From NCBI RefSeq assembly GCF_900108955.1, contig NZ_FNYA01000002.1, positions 1 through 64,000 of the forward strand: a stretch of DNA of 64,000 bases, given 5' to 3'. The stretch is from Flavobacterium terrigena. GTDB lineage: Bacteria; Bacteroidota; Bacteroidia; Flavobacteriales; Flavobacteriaceae. The position numbers and the translations under genes were made by a program. This document shows, one piece after another, positions 33,802 to 42,438 of this stretch. Positions within the stretch are counted from its first letter, which is position 1. Every line of letters starts with the position of its first letter. The notes under the pieces were generated by a model that did no database searches, was not told the origin of the DNA, and saw only the letters and a list, made by a program, of their open reading frames with translations.

Positions 33802-34170
33802 ATGACGAAAAATATTAGCACAGATGATTTACTAGCAAGTATCATCAAAGGAATAGAAGATGTAAAAGGATTAGATATTGATATTCTTGATTTAAGAGGG
33901 ATTGACAATAGCGTTTGTGATTATTTTGTAATTTGCAATGGTAATTCAAATACCCAAGTAAATGCAATTGTAGGTTCTGTACAAAAAGGTGTGTCAAAAG
34001 AATTAAAAGACAAACCTTGGCATGTTGAAGGAACAGACGTTGGAGAATGGGTATTAATGGATTATGTGAGCATAGTAGTACACGTATTTCAAAAACACAT
34101 TAGAGAGTATTATAACATTGAAAGCCTTTGGGGTGACGCAAAAATTACCTCAATCGCCAATAAATTCTAA
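33802..34170 (+). CDS. rsfS: Ribosomal silencing factor RsfS
   Basis: RsfS binds bL14 on the 50S subunit and blocks subunit joining under poor nutrition. The 122-residue protein has the typical sequence: LLASIIKGIEDVKGLDIDILDLRGIDNSVCDYFVICNGNSNTQVNAIV, then WHVEGTDVGEWVLMDYVSIVVHVFQKHIREYYNIESLWGDA. It is separated from ftsH by only 8 bp, and the pair shares a promoter; this is a common Bacteroidota arrangement. Confidence 0.97.
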   Translation: MTKNISTDDLLASIIKGIEDVKGLDIDILDLRGIDNSVCDYFVICNGNSNTQVNAIVGSVQKGVSKELKDKPWHVEGTDVGEWVLMDYVSIVVHVFQKHIREYYNIESLWGDAKITSIANKF

Positions 34171-34178
34171 ACCAAATT

Positions 34179-36164
34179 ATGTCAGAAAAAGAAAACGAAA
34201 ACAAAAACAAGCCAGTTATTAAGGTAGTTAAACTTGGTCCTTGGTTTTTTCCAATATTAGCCGTTTCAATAATTTTATTAATCAACTTTTTTAATGGTGG
34301 TTTCGATATGAATTATCCGAAATCGACTTCTATTTCTTCTTTTTATGATTTATTGAATAAGAATCAAATTGAAAAAGTAGACATTTTAACAAGTACTTCT
34401 GGGAATACCGCTGAAATTACATTAAAAAAAGCTGCTTATAAATCTTCAAAAGACGAAGAATTAAAAAAGTTAACTAAAGAAAAAGGTCCACACTATCTAG
34501 TAAAAGATGTAGGAAGTTTAGAATTGTTTCAGAAAAGATTAGAAGAAGCTAAAGGCAAAAATCTAATTTCTGTGTACGATTTAAAACCAACAAGCAACTG
34601 GGGTGAATGGATCGGATTATTATTGCCAACACTAATTTTTATTGGATTTTTCTATTTCATATCGAAAAGAATGTCTGGTGGCGCTGGTGGTGGTGGTCAA
34701 ATATTTAGTATCGGAAAATCGAAAGCTAAATTATTCGACGAAAAAAATGACGTAAAAGTTACTTTTGAAAATGTTGCTGGATTAGAAGGTGCCAAAGAAG
34801 AAATACAAGAAATTGTAGAATTCTTAAAAACGCCTGAAAAATATACAAGTATTGGTGGTAAAATCCCAAAAGGAGCCTTATTAGTTGGACCTCCAGGAAC
34901 AGGAAAAACCTTATTAGCCAAAGCTGTTGCAGGTGAAGCTAACGTACCCTTCTTCTCTTTATCAGGATCTGATTTTGTAGAAATGTTCGTTGGTGTTGGA
35001 GCTTCTCGTGTAAGAGATTTATTCAAACAAGCCAAAGACAAGGCGCCAGCTATTATTTTCATTGATGAAATTGATGCTGTAGGAAGAGCTCGTGGAAAAA
35101 ACAACATGTCTGGAAGTAATGACGAAAGAGAAAATACGTTAAATCAGTTATTAACTGAAATGGACGGATTTGGAACTAACTCTAACGTAATTGTATTAGC
35201 AGCAACCAACAGAGCTGATGTTTTAGATAAAGCATTAATGCGTGCTGGTCGTTTCGACAGACAAATTTATGTAGACCTACCGGACATTAGAGAACGTGCT
35301 GCTATTTTTGAAGTACACTTAAAACCAATTACAAAATCGGAAACATTAGATGTTGAATTTTTAGCGAAACAAACACCTGGTTTTTCTGGAGCAGATATTG
35401 CCAATGTTTGTAATGAAGCCGCTTTAGTTGCTGCAAGAAAAGACAAAAAAGCAGTAGATAAACAAGACTTTTTAGACGCTGTTGACAGAATTGTTGGTGG
35501 TTTAGAAAAGAAAAATAAAATTATCACTAAAGAAGAAAAACACGCTATTGCGATTCACGAAGCTGGTCACGCGACTGTAAGTTGGATGTTGAAACACGCG
35601 GCTCCTTTAGTAAAAGTTACCATCGTTCCTCGTGGACAAAGCTTAGGTGCTGCATGGTATTTACCGGAAGAAAGACAAATCGTAAGAACCGAACAAATGT
35701 TAGACGAAATGTGTGCTACAATGGGCGGTAGAGCTGCTGAAAAAGTAGTTTTCGATAAGATTTCAACGGGAGCACTTTCAGATTTAGAAAAAGTTACCAA
35801 ACAAGCTCGTGCGATGGTTACAGTTTATGGTTTAAACGATAAAATCGGAAATATTACATATTACGATTCTTCAGGGCAATCTGATTATAATTTTTCAAAA
35901 CCATATTCAGATGATACTGCAAAAATAATTGATGCGGAGATTTCTGGATTAATTGAAAAACAATACCAAAGAGCGATTACAATTTTAACTGAAAACAGAA
36001 CAAAATTAGAAGCTTTAGCGGATATTTTAATCGAGAAAGAAGTTATTTTTAAAGACGACTTAGAAACGATTTTCGGAAAGAGACCTTTTGATATTGAAGA
36101 AGTAAAACCTGAAACAATGACGGAGATTATTTCTAAATCAGATTCAGAAAGCATTACCGAATAA
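34179..36164 (+). CDS. ftsH: ATP-dependent zinc metalloprotease FtsH
   Basis: FtsH degrades misassembled membrane proteins and regulators at the inner membrane. The 661-residue protein has two N-terminal membrane segments ([17 protein letters not shown] and [18 protein letters not shown]) around a periplasmic domain. The AAA module has Walker A GPPGTGKT at 237-244, Walker [12 protein letters not shown] and the SRH region [20 protein letters not shown]. The zinc protease carries HEAGH at 460-464. It is cotranscribed with rsfS and closed by a terminator before the LUD gene. Confidence 0.98.
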   Translation: MSEKENENKNKPVIKVVKLGPWFFPILAVSIILLINFFNGGFDMNYPKSTSISSFYDLLNKNQIEKVDILTSTSGNTAEITLKKAAYKSSKDEELKKLTKEKGPHYLVKDVGSLELFQKRLEEAKGKNLISVYDLKPTSNWGEWIGLLLPTLIFIGFFYFISKRMSGGAGGGGQIFSIGKSKAKLFDEKNDVKVTFENVAGLEGAKEEIQEIVEFLKTPEKYTSIGGKIPKGALLVGPPGTGKTLLAKAVAGEANVPFFSLSGSDFVEMFVGVGASRVRDLFKQAKDKAPAIIFIDEIDAVGRARGKNNMSGSNDERENTLNQLLTEMDGFGTNSNVIVLAATNRADVLDKALMRAGRFDRQIYVDLPDIRERAAIFEVHLKPITKSETLDVEFLAKQTPGFSGADIANVCNEAALVAARKDKKAVDKQDFLDAVDRIVGGLEKKNKIITKEEKHAIAIHEAGHATVSWMLKHAAPLVKVTIVPRGQSLGAAWYLPEERQIVRTEQMLDEMCATMGGRAAEKVVFDKISTGALSDLEKVTKQARAMVTVYGLNDKIGNITYYDSSGQSDYNFSKPYSDDTAKIIDAEISGLIEKQYQRAITILTENRTKLEALADILIEKEVIFKDDLETIFGKRPFDIEEVKPETMTEIISKSDSESITE

Positions 36165-36186
36165 GTTATTAACAATCTATTGTATA

Positions 36187-36229
36187 AAAAATCTTAACCT
36201 AGAAGTAATTTTAAGTTAAGATTTTTTTA
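36187..36229 (+). terminator. Terminator after ftsH
   Basis: AAATCTTAAC and GTTAAGATTT pair around a 20-base loop, then T. The following -7 box begins within its T run. Confidence 0.75.
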
Positions 36230-36235
36230 TATTTG
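36228..36235 (+). promoter_or_regulatory. -7 box for LUD-cdsA-psd-ACBP
   Basis: TATATTTG matches TAnnTTTG. Frame starts at 36233 and 36236 overlap it, so the ATG at 36263 is the start. Confidence 0.6.
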
Positions 36236-36262
36236 ATGCTTACGAATATTTACAGATTTAAA

Positions 36263-36865
36263 ATGAATATTTTCAAAAAAATATTTGGCCATCAAGACGA
36301 CGCAGAAGATCAAGAAAAAAACGTTTCTAAAAGCCAATATACACCAGACATAAATACGCCAGTAGACGAATTATTTACCATTAACTTTAAAAATAATGGT
36401 GGAAAATTCATTTATTGTTCTAGTATGAATGAGGTTCACGATAACTTTGAAAATATTTTAGAAGAAAATGATTGGTTTGAAAATGAAGTAAAATGTTTTG
36501 ATTCGAGATTATTTCACTTTTTAGATGAAAACAGATTAGAATACAAAAACGTTACAAATCCTACATTCTTTTTTACACCTTGCGAAAACTTAATTGCTGA
36601 TGAAGGTTCTATCCTATTCTCTTCAAAACAATTAAAACAATATAAAATAGACGAATTACCTACAAACATTATAGTATTTGCTTCAACAAGTCAATTAACT
36701 ATGACTAAAGGTGACAGTTTAAGAAATATCAAAAACAAATACGACAAAGAATACCCAACAAATATTACTGCAATTAAGTATTTTGAAAAAACTAAAGAAG
36801 AAGATTTTCTTCATTATGGTAGTTGCCACAAAAACTTATACTTAATACTACTAGAAGATTTATAA
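36263..36865 (+). CDS. LUD (LutC-like) domain protein
   Basis: A 200-residue LUD-domain protein, the fold found in LutC and the N-terminal part of LutB of lactate oxidation. Recognisable parts are FIYCSSMNEVHDNFENIL, CENLIADEGSILFSSKQLKQYKIDELPTNIIVFASTSQL and the terminal HYGSCHKNLYLILLEDL. No lutA or lutB is nearby. Flavobacteria often have this gene between ftsH and cdsA, so a role in lactate use is doubtful. Only 1 bp separates it from cdsA, so it leads that operon. Confidence 0.82.
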   Translation: MNIFKKIFGHQDDAEDQEKNVSKSQYTPDINTPVDELFTINFKNNGGKFIYCSSMNEVHDNFENILEENDWFENEVKCFDSRLFHFLDENRLEYKNVTNPTFFFTPCENLIADEGSILFSSKQLKQYKIDELPTNIIVFASTSQLTMTKGDSLRNIKNKYDKEYPTNITAIKYFEKTKEEDFLHYGSCHKNLYLILLEDL

Positions 36866-36866
36866 A

Positions 36867-37670
36867 ATGAGTGAAAATGTTATAAGAGCAAGTAGTGGTG
36901 CAGTTTATATTGCATTACTTATATTTTGCACACTTTTTTCGCCAATAACCTTTCATATTTTATTCACGGTTTTTATGTGTTTAAGTATTTATGAATTTTC
37001 AAAAATGACCAATTACAAATACTATTATTTATTTGCAATTGGAGGAATATTAATTTCTGTGTTGTTTTTCATAAGCCAACTTCCACCAGTAAATTTAATA
37101 TATATTGCTTTTGGATGTGTTGTTTTTAACATTTTACTGTTGTTCAACTTATTCAACAATAAATCGTTTCATAAATACCACAAAACGTATAGCCATTTGT
37201 TTCTATACATTACTTTACCATTTATTTTATTATTATCAATACCAAACTTCATTGCGCCTGCGAAATACGAAATCGTTTTAGCAGTATTTATAATGATTTG
37301 GTGTAATGACACATTTGCCTATTTAGTTGGGAAATCAATTGGAAAACACAAACTATTAGAAAGAGTTTCTCCTAAAAAAACCATTGAAGGTTTTCTTGGC
37401 GGAATTGTTTTTACCATACTTGCTTCTTTAATAATAAGTCAATTTTATACTTTTTTTAGTGTAACTTTGTGGATTATTACAGCAATTGTAATTGCATTAT
37501 TTGGTACTCTTGGCGATTTAGTAGAATCTAAATTCAAAAGAGAAGCTGGCGTAAAAGATAGCGGAAACATCATGCCTGGTCATGGTGGTATTTTAGACCG
37601 ACTAGATAGTGTTATATTTGTAGTTCCGTTTTTATATGTTTTATTTTTAATTTACTTTTATTATGCTTAA
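36867..37670 (+). CDS. cdsA: Phosphatidate cytidylyltransferase
   Basis: CdsA makes CDP-diacylglycerol from phosphatidate and CTP in the inner membrane, the branch point to all phospholipids. The 267-residue polytopic protein has several hydrophobic helices and the CDP-DAG synthase signature near its end: SPKKTIEGFLGGI, then LGDLVESKFKREAGVKDSGN followed by IMPGHGGILDRLDSV. It overlaps psd by 8 bp, so translation is probably coupled, and both enzymes serve phosphatidylethanolamine synthesis. Confidence 0.97.
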   Translation: MSENVIRASSGAVYIALLIFCTLFSPITFHILFTVFMCLSIYEFSKMTNYKYYYLFAIGGILISVLFFISQLPPVNLIYIAFGCVVFNILLLFNLFNNKSFHKYHKTYSHLFLYITLPFILLLSIPNFIAPAKYEIVLAVFIMIWCNDTFAYLVGKSIGKHKLLERVSPKKTIEGFLGGIVFTILASLIISQFYTFFSVTLWIITAIVIALFGTLGDLVESKFKREAGVKDSGNIMPGHGGILDRLDSVIFVVPFLYVLFLIYFYYA

Positions 37671-38322
37671 GTTTCATCCAGAAGGATCTAAAATTATTTT
37701 AATTTCAGCTTTAATTACCGTTTTAGGTATTTTTGGTGTAGACTATTTGTTGCACGACAACACAGTTATACGCATAATAGTTCAATGTATTTTACTATTT
37801 CTATTAATCATGATTCTTCAGTTTTTTAGAGACCCAACTCGAGTTGCAGATAACAGCGACAATCATGTATTAGCTCCAGTTGATGGAAAAGTTGTGGTTA
37901 TTGAAGAAGTTTTTGAACCAGAATATTTCAAAGACAAAAGATTAATGGTTTCTATTTTTATGTCGCCAATAAACGTTCACGTAACAAGATATGCAGTTAA
38001 TGGAATCGTAAAATATAGCAAATATCATCCTGGTAAATTTTTAGTCGCTTGGCACCCAAAAGCGAGTGAAGAAAACGAACGTACTACTGTGGTTATTGAA
38101 AACAGAGTGTATGGCGAAATTATGTACCGACAAATCGCTGGTGCATTAGCAAAAAGAATTGTAAATTATGCAGTAGAAGGCATGAGAGTAGTTCAAGGTA
38201 AAGATGCTGGTTTTATTAAATTTGGTTCTCGTGTTGATTTATATTTTCCAATTGGAACAGAAATCAATGTGAAATTAGGAGATAAAGCGATTGGAAACAA
38301 AACTATAATTAGTAAAAAATAA
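37663..38322 (+). CDS. psd: Phosphatidylserine decarboxylase (Psd, short bacterial form)
   Basis: Psd decarboxylates phosphatidylserine to phosphatidylethanolamine. The 219-residue protein has two N-terminal hydrophobic segments and motifs VLAPVDGKVVVIEE, MSPINVHVTRYAVNG, KYHPGKFLVAW and the self-cleavage site FIKFGSRVDLYF, where the Gly-Ser bond is cut to create the pyruvoyl group. It lies between cdsA (8-bp overlap) and the acyl-CoA-binding protein gene (no gap). pssA is not in the window. Confidence 0.96.
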   Translation: MLKFHPEGSKIILISALITVLGIFGVDYLLHDNTVIRIIVQCILLFLLIMILQFFRDPTRVADNSDNHVLAPVDGKVVVIEEVFEPEYFKDKRLMVSIFMSPINVHVTRYAVNGIVKYSKYHPGKFLVAWHPKASEENERTTVVIENRVYGEIMYRQIAGALAKRIVNYAVEGMRVVQGKDAGFIKFGSRVDLYFPIGTEINVKLGDKAIGNKTIISKK

Positions 38323-38607
38323 ATGAGTAAATTGTCGTTAGATGAAAGATTCCAGGAAGCTATTCGTAATGCCAACGAAAAAATTCCTAAAACTTCTGTA
38401 CCGCAAGATGTACAGCTAGTGCTTTATGCCTATTACAAACAAGCTCTTTCTGAAAACATAAGTTACAGTCATCACGGTTATGAATCGGATGAAGTAATTA
38501 CCGCTTTTAAACAAAACGCTTGGATGCAAGTAAGACATCTTAGTGCCGACGAAGCCAAAGAAAAATATATTGAAATTATAAATCAAATGCTAAAAGATAG
38601 ACAGTAA
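38323..38607 (+). CDS. Acyl-CoA-binding protein
   Basis: A 94-residue protein with the whole ACBP fold: LDERFQEAIRNANE, then VLYAYYKQALSENI, the Lys/Tyr-containing ligand-binding segment and KEKYIEIINQML at the end. ACBPs hold long-chain acyl-CoA esters in the cytoplasm; they are common in eukaryotes and patchy in bacteria. Its start follows the psd stop without any gap, so it is translated from the same mRNA and may supply acyl-CoA for phospholipid synthesis (inference). Confidence 0.92.
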   Translation: MSKLSLDERFQEAIRNANEKIPKTSVPQDVQLVLYAYYKQALSENISYSHHGYESDEVITAFKQNAWMQVRHLSADEAKEKYIEIINQMLKDRQ

Positions 38608-38621
38608 TGTTTATCTTTTTT

Positions 38622-38629
38622 TATTTTTG
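38622..38629 (+). promoter_or_regulatory. -7 box for the superoxide dismutase gene
   Basis: TATTTTTG matches TAnnTTTG, 24 bp before the ATG at 38653. Confidence 0.6.
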
Positions 38630-38652
38630 CAGAAATCTAAATTATAAAATAA

Positions 38653-39426
38653 ATGAAAAATAGAATACTAGTATTAACATTCGCCACAATAATTGGTTTT
38701 ACAAGCTGTGGAAAAGACAAAGAATTGGTAGAAGTTACCATTCCAGAACCAGAAAAAATTGAAAAAACTGCAATGGGAAATCCTGCAGATGTAAAAGCTG
38801 ATGATGCTGAAGGTGCTTTTCAAATGAAAGGTTTACCTTATACATATAATGGTTTAGAGCCTTTTATTGATGCTAAAACAATGGAAACTCATTATTCTAA
38901 ACATCATGTTGGATATTGCAACAAATTGAACGCAGCCGTAAAAGGAACCGATTTAGAATCTAAATCAATTGAAGAAATTCTTAAAAAATTAGACATGAGT
39001 AAAGCTGACGTTAGAAATAATGCTGGTGGATACTATAATCATAATTTCTTTTTCGAAACCTTAAACGCAAACGGCGGTGAAGCTACTGATGAAGTTTTAG
39101 AAGCTATTAATACCGATTTTGGTTCTTACGATGAATTCAAAAAACAATTTTCAGAAAGCGCTACAAAATTATTTGGTTCAGGTTGGGTTTGGTTAATAAA
39201 AGACAGAACTGGAAAATTAGTGATTTCAACTACTTCTAATCAAGACAATCCTTTAATGTCAAAAGCCGAAGTAAAAGGAACGCCAATTTTAGCTTTAGAT
39301 GTTTGGGAACACGCTTATTATTTAAAATATCAAAACAAACGTAAAGATTACATAGATGCTTATTTTAATGTGATTAACTGGAAAAAAGTTAATGAAAAAT
39401 TTAAAGCAGCTGCTGTTACAGAATAA
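38653..39426 (+). CDS. Lipoprotein superoxide dismutase (Fe/Mn type)
   Basis: An Fe/Mn superoxide dismutase with an added lipoprotein signal: MKNRILVLTFATIIGFTSCG with lipobox Cys19, then an acidic linker of about 40 residues. The dismutase part has all metal-ligand regions: METHYSKHHVGY with His80, YYNHNFFFETL, GSGWVWLI, and LDVWEHAYYLKYQNKRKDY with the Asp and His ligands. It should be anchored at the membrane outside the cytoplasm. Metal preference cannot be decided. Flanked by its own promoter and a shared terminator. Confidence 0.95.
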   Translation: MKNRILVLTFATIIGFTSCGKDKELVEVTIPEPEKIEKTAMGNPADVKADDAEGAFQMKGLPYTYNGLEPFIDAKTMETHYSKHHVGYCNKLNAAVKGTDLESKSIEEILKKLDMSKADVRNNAGGYYNHNFFFETLNANGGEATDEVLEAINTDFGSYDEFKKQFSESATKLFGSGWVWLIKDRTGKLVISTTSNQDNPLMSKAEVKGTPILALDVWEHAYYLKYQNKRKDYIDAYFNVINWKKVNEKFKAAAVTE

Positions 39427-39433
39427 CAGAAAC

Positions 39434-39466
39434 AAAAAAAGTCCCAATAAATCGGGACTTTTTTTA
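39434..39466. terminator. Bidirectional terminator between convergent genes
   Basis: AAAAAAAGTCCC and GGGACTTTTTTT pair around an 8-base loop, between sod (+) and the coiled-coil gene (-). Confidence 0.88.
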
Positions 39467-39482
39467 TACTTGAAAGTAATTT

Positions 39483-40379
39483 TTATCTTAATTGGAAACT
39501 GTTTTTAGAAACTAATTCTCCATTTTTGTCAAACACATTTACAAAGTAAGAACCTGCAGTAATGTTTTTAACTGGTAAATCTTCTTGTACTTGTACTGTT
39601 TTGTTTTCGTATTTAACTGTTTTTTGGAAACTATATGGTAAATAAGTAGAACCAAACGTTTCTGTTTTTTTCTCACCTAAAACGTTGTTTTTACTATCAA
39701 TTACTTGAACATAATATAATCTGTCTCCAGTTTTAGCTACTTGATTTTCTGCAATTGTAAAGCTAATTTTTAAAACATCTGCTCTAGTTGCTTTGTCAGT
39801 ATCAACTTGCTTACCTGAACTTCTTTGTTTTACTGCTAAAGTAGTTAAGTTTAAAACTGATAATTTCTGAGCTTTTTCAACCGTTTTAGACAAATTTTCG
39901 TTTTTTGCTGCCAAAGTATCATTTGCAGTTTTTGCATTAGATAATAATACAGTAGTACTATCTAAATTTTTAGTCAATCCTACATTTGCTTCTTTTAATG
40001 TATTATTTTCAGCAATCAGATTGTCCATTTCACGTTTCAATTTCACGTACTCATTTTTGTACTTAGAAAGTTCTGCGATACTACCATCTGATTTTTTAAT
40101 TTTTTCTAATAATTCAACAATTTTCGCTTGTTCTTCTTCTAATTCTCCTTTTAAAGCAGTGTTGTCAGCAATAGCAGCATCGTATTCTGTAATTTTCGCT
40201 TCTAATTCTGCCTGAAATTTTTCTTTCTCAGTCATCGTTTTAGACAAGCTTGAATCAACATCACTTTTGTCTTGATTCAATTTATACACATACGCTAAAC
40301 TTCCCATTAGAAGTAAGGCTAAAACTACAATAGCCGCTTTTAATCCTGAATTTCTAGGATTTGATTGATTTAATTCCAT
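39483..40379 (-). CDS. Membrane-anchored coiled-coil protein of unknown function
   Basis: A 298-residue protein. Residues 14-32 form a membrane segment (AAIVVLALLLMGSLAYVYKL) with a short cytoplasmic N-terminus. Residues about 35-170 are a long coiled coil rich in Glu/Lys/Leu. About 185-298 is a beta-rich domain ending TAGSYFVNVFDKNGELVSKNSFQLR, perhaps Ig-like. Topology suggests the coiled coil and the C-terminal domain lie in the periplasm. Similar flavobacterial proteins are often misnamed as chromosome partition proteins. No function can be assigned. Confidence 0.82.
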   Translation of the reverse strand: MELNQSNPRNSGLKAAIVVLALLLMGSLAYVYKLNQDKSDVDSSLSKTMTEKEKFQAELEAKITEYDAAIADNTALKGELEEEQAKIVELLEKIKKSDGSIAELSKYKNEYVKLKREMDNLIAENNTLKEANVGLTKNLDSTTVLLSNAKTANDTLAAKNENLSKTVEKAQKLSVLNLTTLAVKQRSSGKQVDTDKATRADVLKISFTIAENQVAKTGDRLYYVQVIDSKNNVLGEKKTETFGSTYLPYSFQKTVKYENKTVQVQEDLPVKNITAGSYFVNVFDKNGELVSKNSFQLR

Positions 40380-40410
40380 ACTTAGTTTGATTTAGGTTAA
40401 TTATTCAACA

Positions 40411-40418
40411 CAAAAATA
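40411..40418 (-). promoter_or_regulatory. -7 box for the coiled-coil gene
   Basis: Minus-strand TATTTTTG matches TAnnTTTG, 31 bp before the ATG. Confidence 0.55.
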
Positions 40419-40468
40419 AAATTTTATTTATTTCTATTACTATATAACGTAATGTATGTTGAAAATAT

Positions 40469-40476
40469 TATATTTG
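40469..40476 (+). promoter_or_regulatory. -7 box for the arginase-family gene
   Basis: TATATTTG matches TAnnTTTG. It lies within the longer frame that begins at 40452 and supports the ATG at 40497. Confidence 0.6.
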
Positions 40477-40496
40477 ATACACATTTAAATTTCAAA

Positions 40497-41537
40497 ATGG
40501 ATAAATTAAACGTATTCAGCTCTAAAGATTTAGCTAAAATCACGCAACACAGAAGTGGCGAAATAAAGTTTGGCGAGAAGATAATAACCGTTCCAAGTGA
40601 TGAAAATTGGATAGAATTTATAACAAATTGCGAAGCAAAATTTGTTTTACTTGGTTTACCTGAAGATATTGGTGTAAAAGCAAATTTAGGTCGAACTGGC
40701 GCTGCAACCGCTTTTGAAAGTACCTTAAAAAGCCTTGTCAACTTTCAACATAATAAATTTTGTAAAGGAAGCGAATTGATTGCTTTAGGTGAAATTGATT
40801 TTTCTAAAGAAATGGAAATTTCAAAAACTTTAGACACAACAAACAAAGAAGATCGAAAAAAACTTTTTAGTTTGGTTGAGAATATTGACAAAGATGTTTC
40901 TTTCGTAATTAGCACGATTATTAAAGCGAATAAAATTCCGATTATTATTGGTGGCGGACATAACAATGCTTACGGAAATATAAAAGGATTGGCTTTAGCA
41001 AAAGGAATGCCAGTAAATGCTATAAATTTTGATGCACATACCGATTTCCGAATTATGGAAGGTCGTCATAGCGGAAATGGTTTTACTTATGCTTTTGAAG
41101 AAGGTTTCTTAAAAAAGTATTTCATCTTCGGATTACATGAAAATTTCGTATCAAAAAGCGTTTTCAACACCTTAAAAAACATTGAAGAACGTGTTAAATA
41201 CGTAACATATGAAGAAATTGCAGTTAGAAAATCGAGAAGTTTTTCAACAGAAATAACAAATGCTTTAAAATTTATTTCCAACACACCTTTTGGTTTAGAA
41301 TTAGATCTAGATGCCTTACCAAACATTCATAGTAGTGCGATGACATTAAGTGGTTTTAGTGTAGAAAAAGCTCGTAATTTCATCCATTTAGTTGGAAAAG
41401 AAGAAAATGCAAGTTATTTTCACATTTGTGAAGGCGCACCAGATTTGGATTTATCAAACAATAATCATTTAACCGGAAAATTAATCGCGACATTAATTTT
41501 AGACTTCATAAAGAGTAAAAAGCCAAACGAAAATTAA
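40497..41537 (+). CDS. Formimidoylglutamase-like arginase family protein
   Basis: A 346-residue ureohydrolase. It has the binuclear manganese motifs GGGHNNAYGN, NFDAHTDFR and ELDLDALPNIHSSA, which contain the usual His and Asp ligands. Sequence style fits the formimidoylglutamase (HutG) branch seen in Flavobacteria more than arginase, but no hut genes are beside it. The frame extends to 40452 but includes the -7 box; the start is therefore MDKLNVFSSKDLAK at 40497. It stands alone. Confidence 0.82.
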   Translation: MDKLNVFSSKDLAKITQHRSGEIKFGEKIITVPSDENWIEFITNCEAKFVLLGLPEDIGVKANLGRTGAATAFESTLKSLVNFQHNKFCKGSELIALGEIDFSKEMEISKTLDTTNKEDRKKLFSLVENIDKDVSFVISTIIKANKIPIIIGGGHNNAYGNIKGLALAKGMPVNAINFDAHTDFRIMEGRHSGNGFTYAFEEGFLKKYFIFGLHENFVSKSVFNTLKNIEERVKYVTYEEIAVRKSRSFSTEITNALKFISNTPFGLELDLDALPNIHSSAMTLSGFSVEKARNFIHLVGKEENASYFHICEGAPDLDLSNNNHLTGKLIATLILDFIKSKKPNEN

Positions 41538-41606
41538 GAAATAAACACTCGAGAAAAAAACTTTATAATTTTTGAAAAAAAGTATTGGATTTCGAGATTG
41601 AAGTTT

Positions 41607-41614
41607 TAAATTTG
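41607..41614 (+). promoter_or_regulatory. -7 box for the coiled-coil/zapA operon
   Basis: TAAATTTG matches TAnnTTTG, 28 bp before the ATG at 41642. Confidence 0.55.
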
Positions 41615-41641
41615 TAAAATCAAGAAAAGAATTAAGTTGTA

Positions 41642-41932
41642 ATGAGCGAATTGTCAAAAGTTATTGATTCTTTAGAAGTAAAGTTCTTTAAATTATCTAA
41701 AAAAATAGAAAATTTAGAGAAATTGAACGAAAGTTTATCTAAAGAATTGAGAGAAATAAAACAGACAGCCCAACACGAAAATGAGAAAGTAAACTCATTG
41801 AAAAACGAGTTGGAAAGCTTACGAATCACAAATTCTCTTCTAGGCAGTGAAGAATACAAGAAAGAAACAAAACTGAAAATAAATTCGTTGATTAGAGAAA
41901 TCGACTATTGTATAGCTCAACTTTCTGAATAA
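41642..41932 (+). CDS. Short coiled-coil protein upstream of zapA
   Basis: A 96-residue protein that is almost wholly coiled coil (VIDSLEVKFFKLSKKIENLEKL and on to about residue 65), ending in a short helix IREIDYCIAQLSE. I recognise no catalytic motif. It ends 5 bp before zapA, so the two are surely cotranscribed. By position and form it could be a ZapB-like partner of the division ring, but the sequence alone does not show it. Confidence 0.8.
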   Translation: MSELSKVIDSLEVKFFKLSKKIENLEKLNESLSKELREIKQTAQHENEKVNSLKNELESLRITNSLLGSEEYKKETKLKINSLIREIDYCIAQLSE

Positions 41933-41937
41933 TAATT

Positions 41938-42231
41938 ATGGCAGAAAAGTTAAAAATAAAAATTTCAATTGCAGACCGAGTCTATCCATTAACAGTGGAA
42001 ACTACTCAGGAAGAAGGTCTAAGAACGGCGTCTAAAAAAATTGATGCTACTATTAAAAAATTTGAAGCTAGCTATGCTGTAAGAGACAAGCAAGATGTAT
42101 TAGCCATGTGCGCTTTACAATTCGCTTCTCAAATAGAACAAACACAAATAGATACTTCTACAGATACCGTAGAAGCATTTGAAAGATTGAAAAAACTCGA
42201 CGAAAAAATTGAAGGTTTACTTTCAAAATAA
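41938..42231 (+). CDS. zapA: Cell division protein ZapA
   Basis: ZapA bundles FtsZ filaments at the division site. The 97-residue protein has the ZapA pattern: KIKISIADRVYPLTVETTQEEGLRTASKKIDATIKKFE, then VRDKQDVLAMCALQFASQIEQ and a C-terminal coiled coil. It lies in an operon with a coiled-coil gene upstream, and 6S RNA follows downstream. The zapA-6S RNA neighbourhood is conserved across distant bacteria. Confidence 0.93.
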   Translation: MAEKLKIKISIADRVYPLTVETTQEEGLRTASKKIDATIKKFEASYAVRDKQDVLAMCALQFASQIEQTQIDTSTDTVEAFERLKKLDEKIEGLLSK

Positions 42232-42257
42232 GAAATTACGTTCATACAAAAACACTA

Positions 42258-42420
42258 AAGTACTGCCCACATTAGTAAATATTTGATAAACTCAACACTA
42301 ACTATTAAATGAGTGAATTTGCAATAGTAAAGCACGTCCTTCACGGGAATCCTTGATCATTGTTTTAGCTCAAATCCTGTCTGAATCGAGTTTATTCAAA
42401 CACCTGATGTGGGCTTTTTT
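42258..42420 (+). ncRNA. ssrS: 6S RNA (6S-Flavo type)
   Basis: The zapA-rny gap folds as one long interrupted hairpin. The closing stem is GCCCACAT (42265-42272) with ATGTGGGC (42407-42414), followed by six T as a terminator. A second stem, GATAAACTC (42285-42293) with GAGTTTATT (42388-42396), follows an internal loop, and a large central bubble lies further in. Shape, length of about 160 nt and position after zapA match 6S RNA, which binds the housekeeping RNA polymerase. The exact 5' end is not determined. Confidence 0.8.
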
Positions 42421-42438
42421 ATTAAACTAAATTAAACT

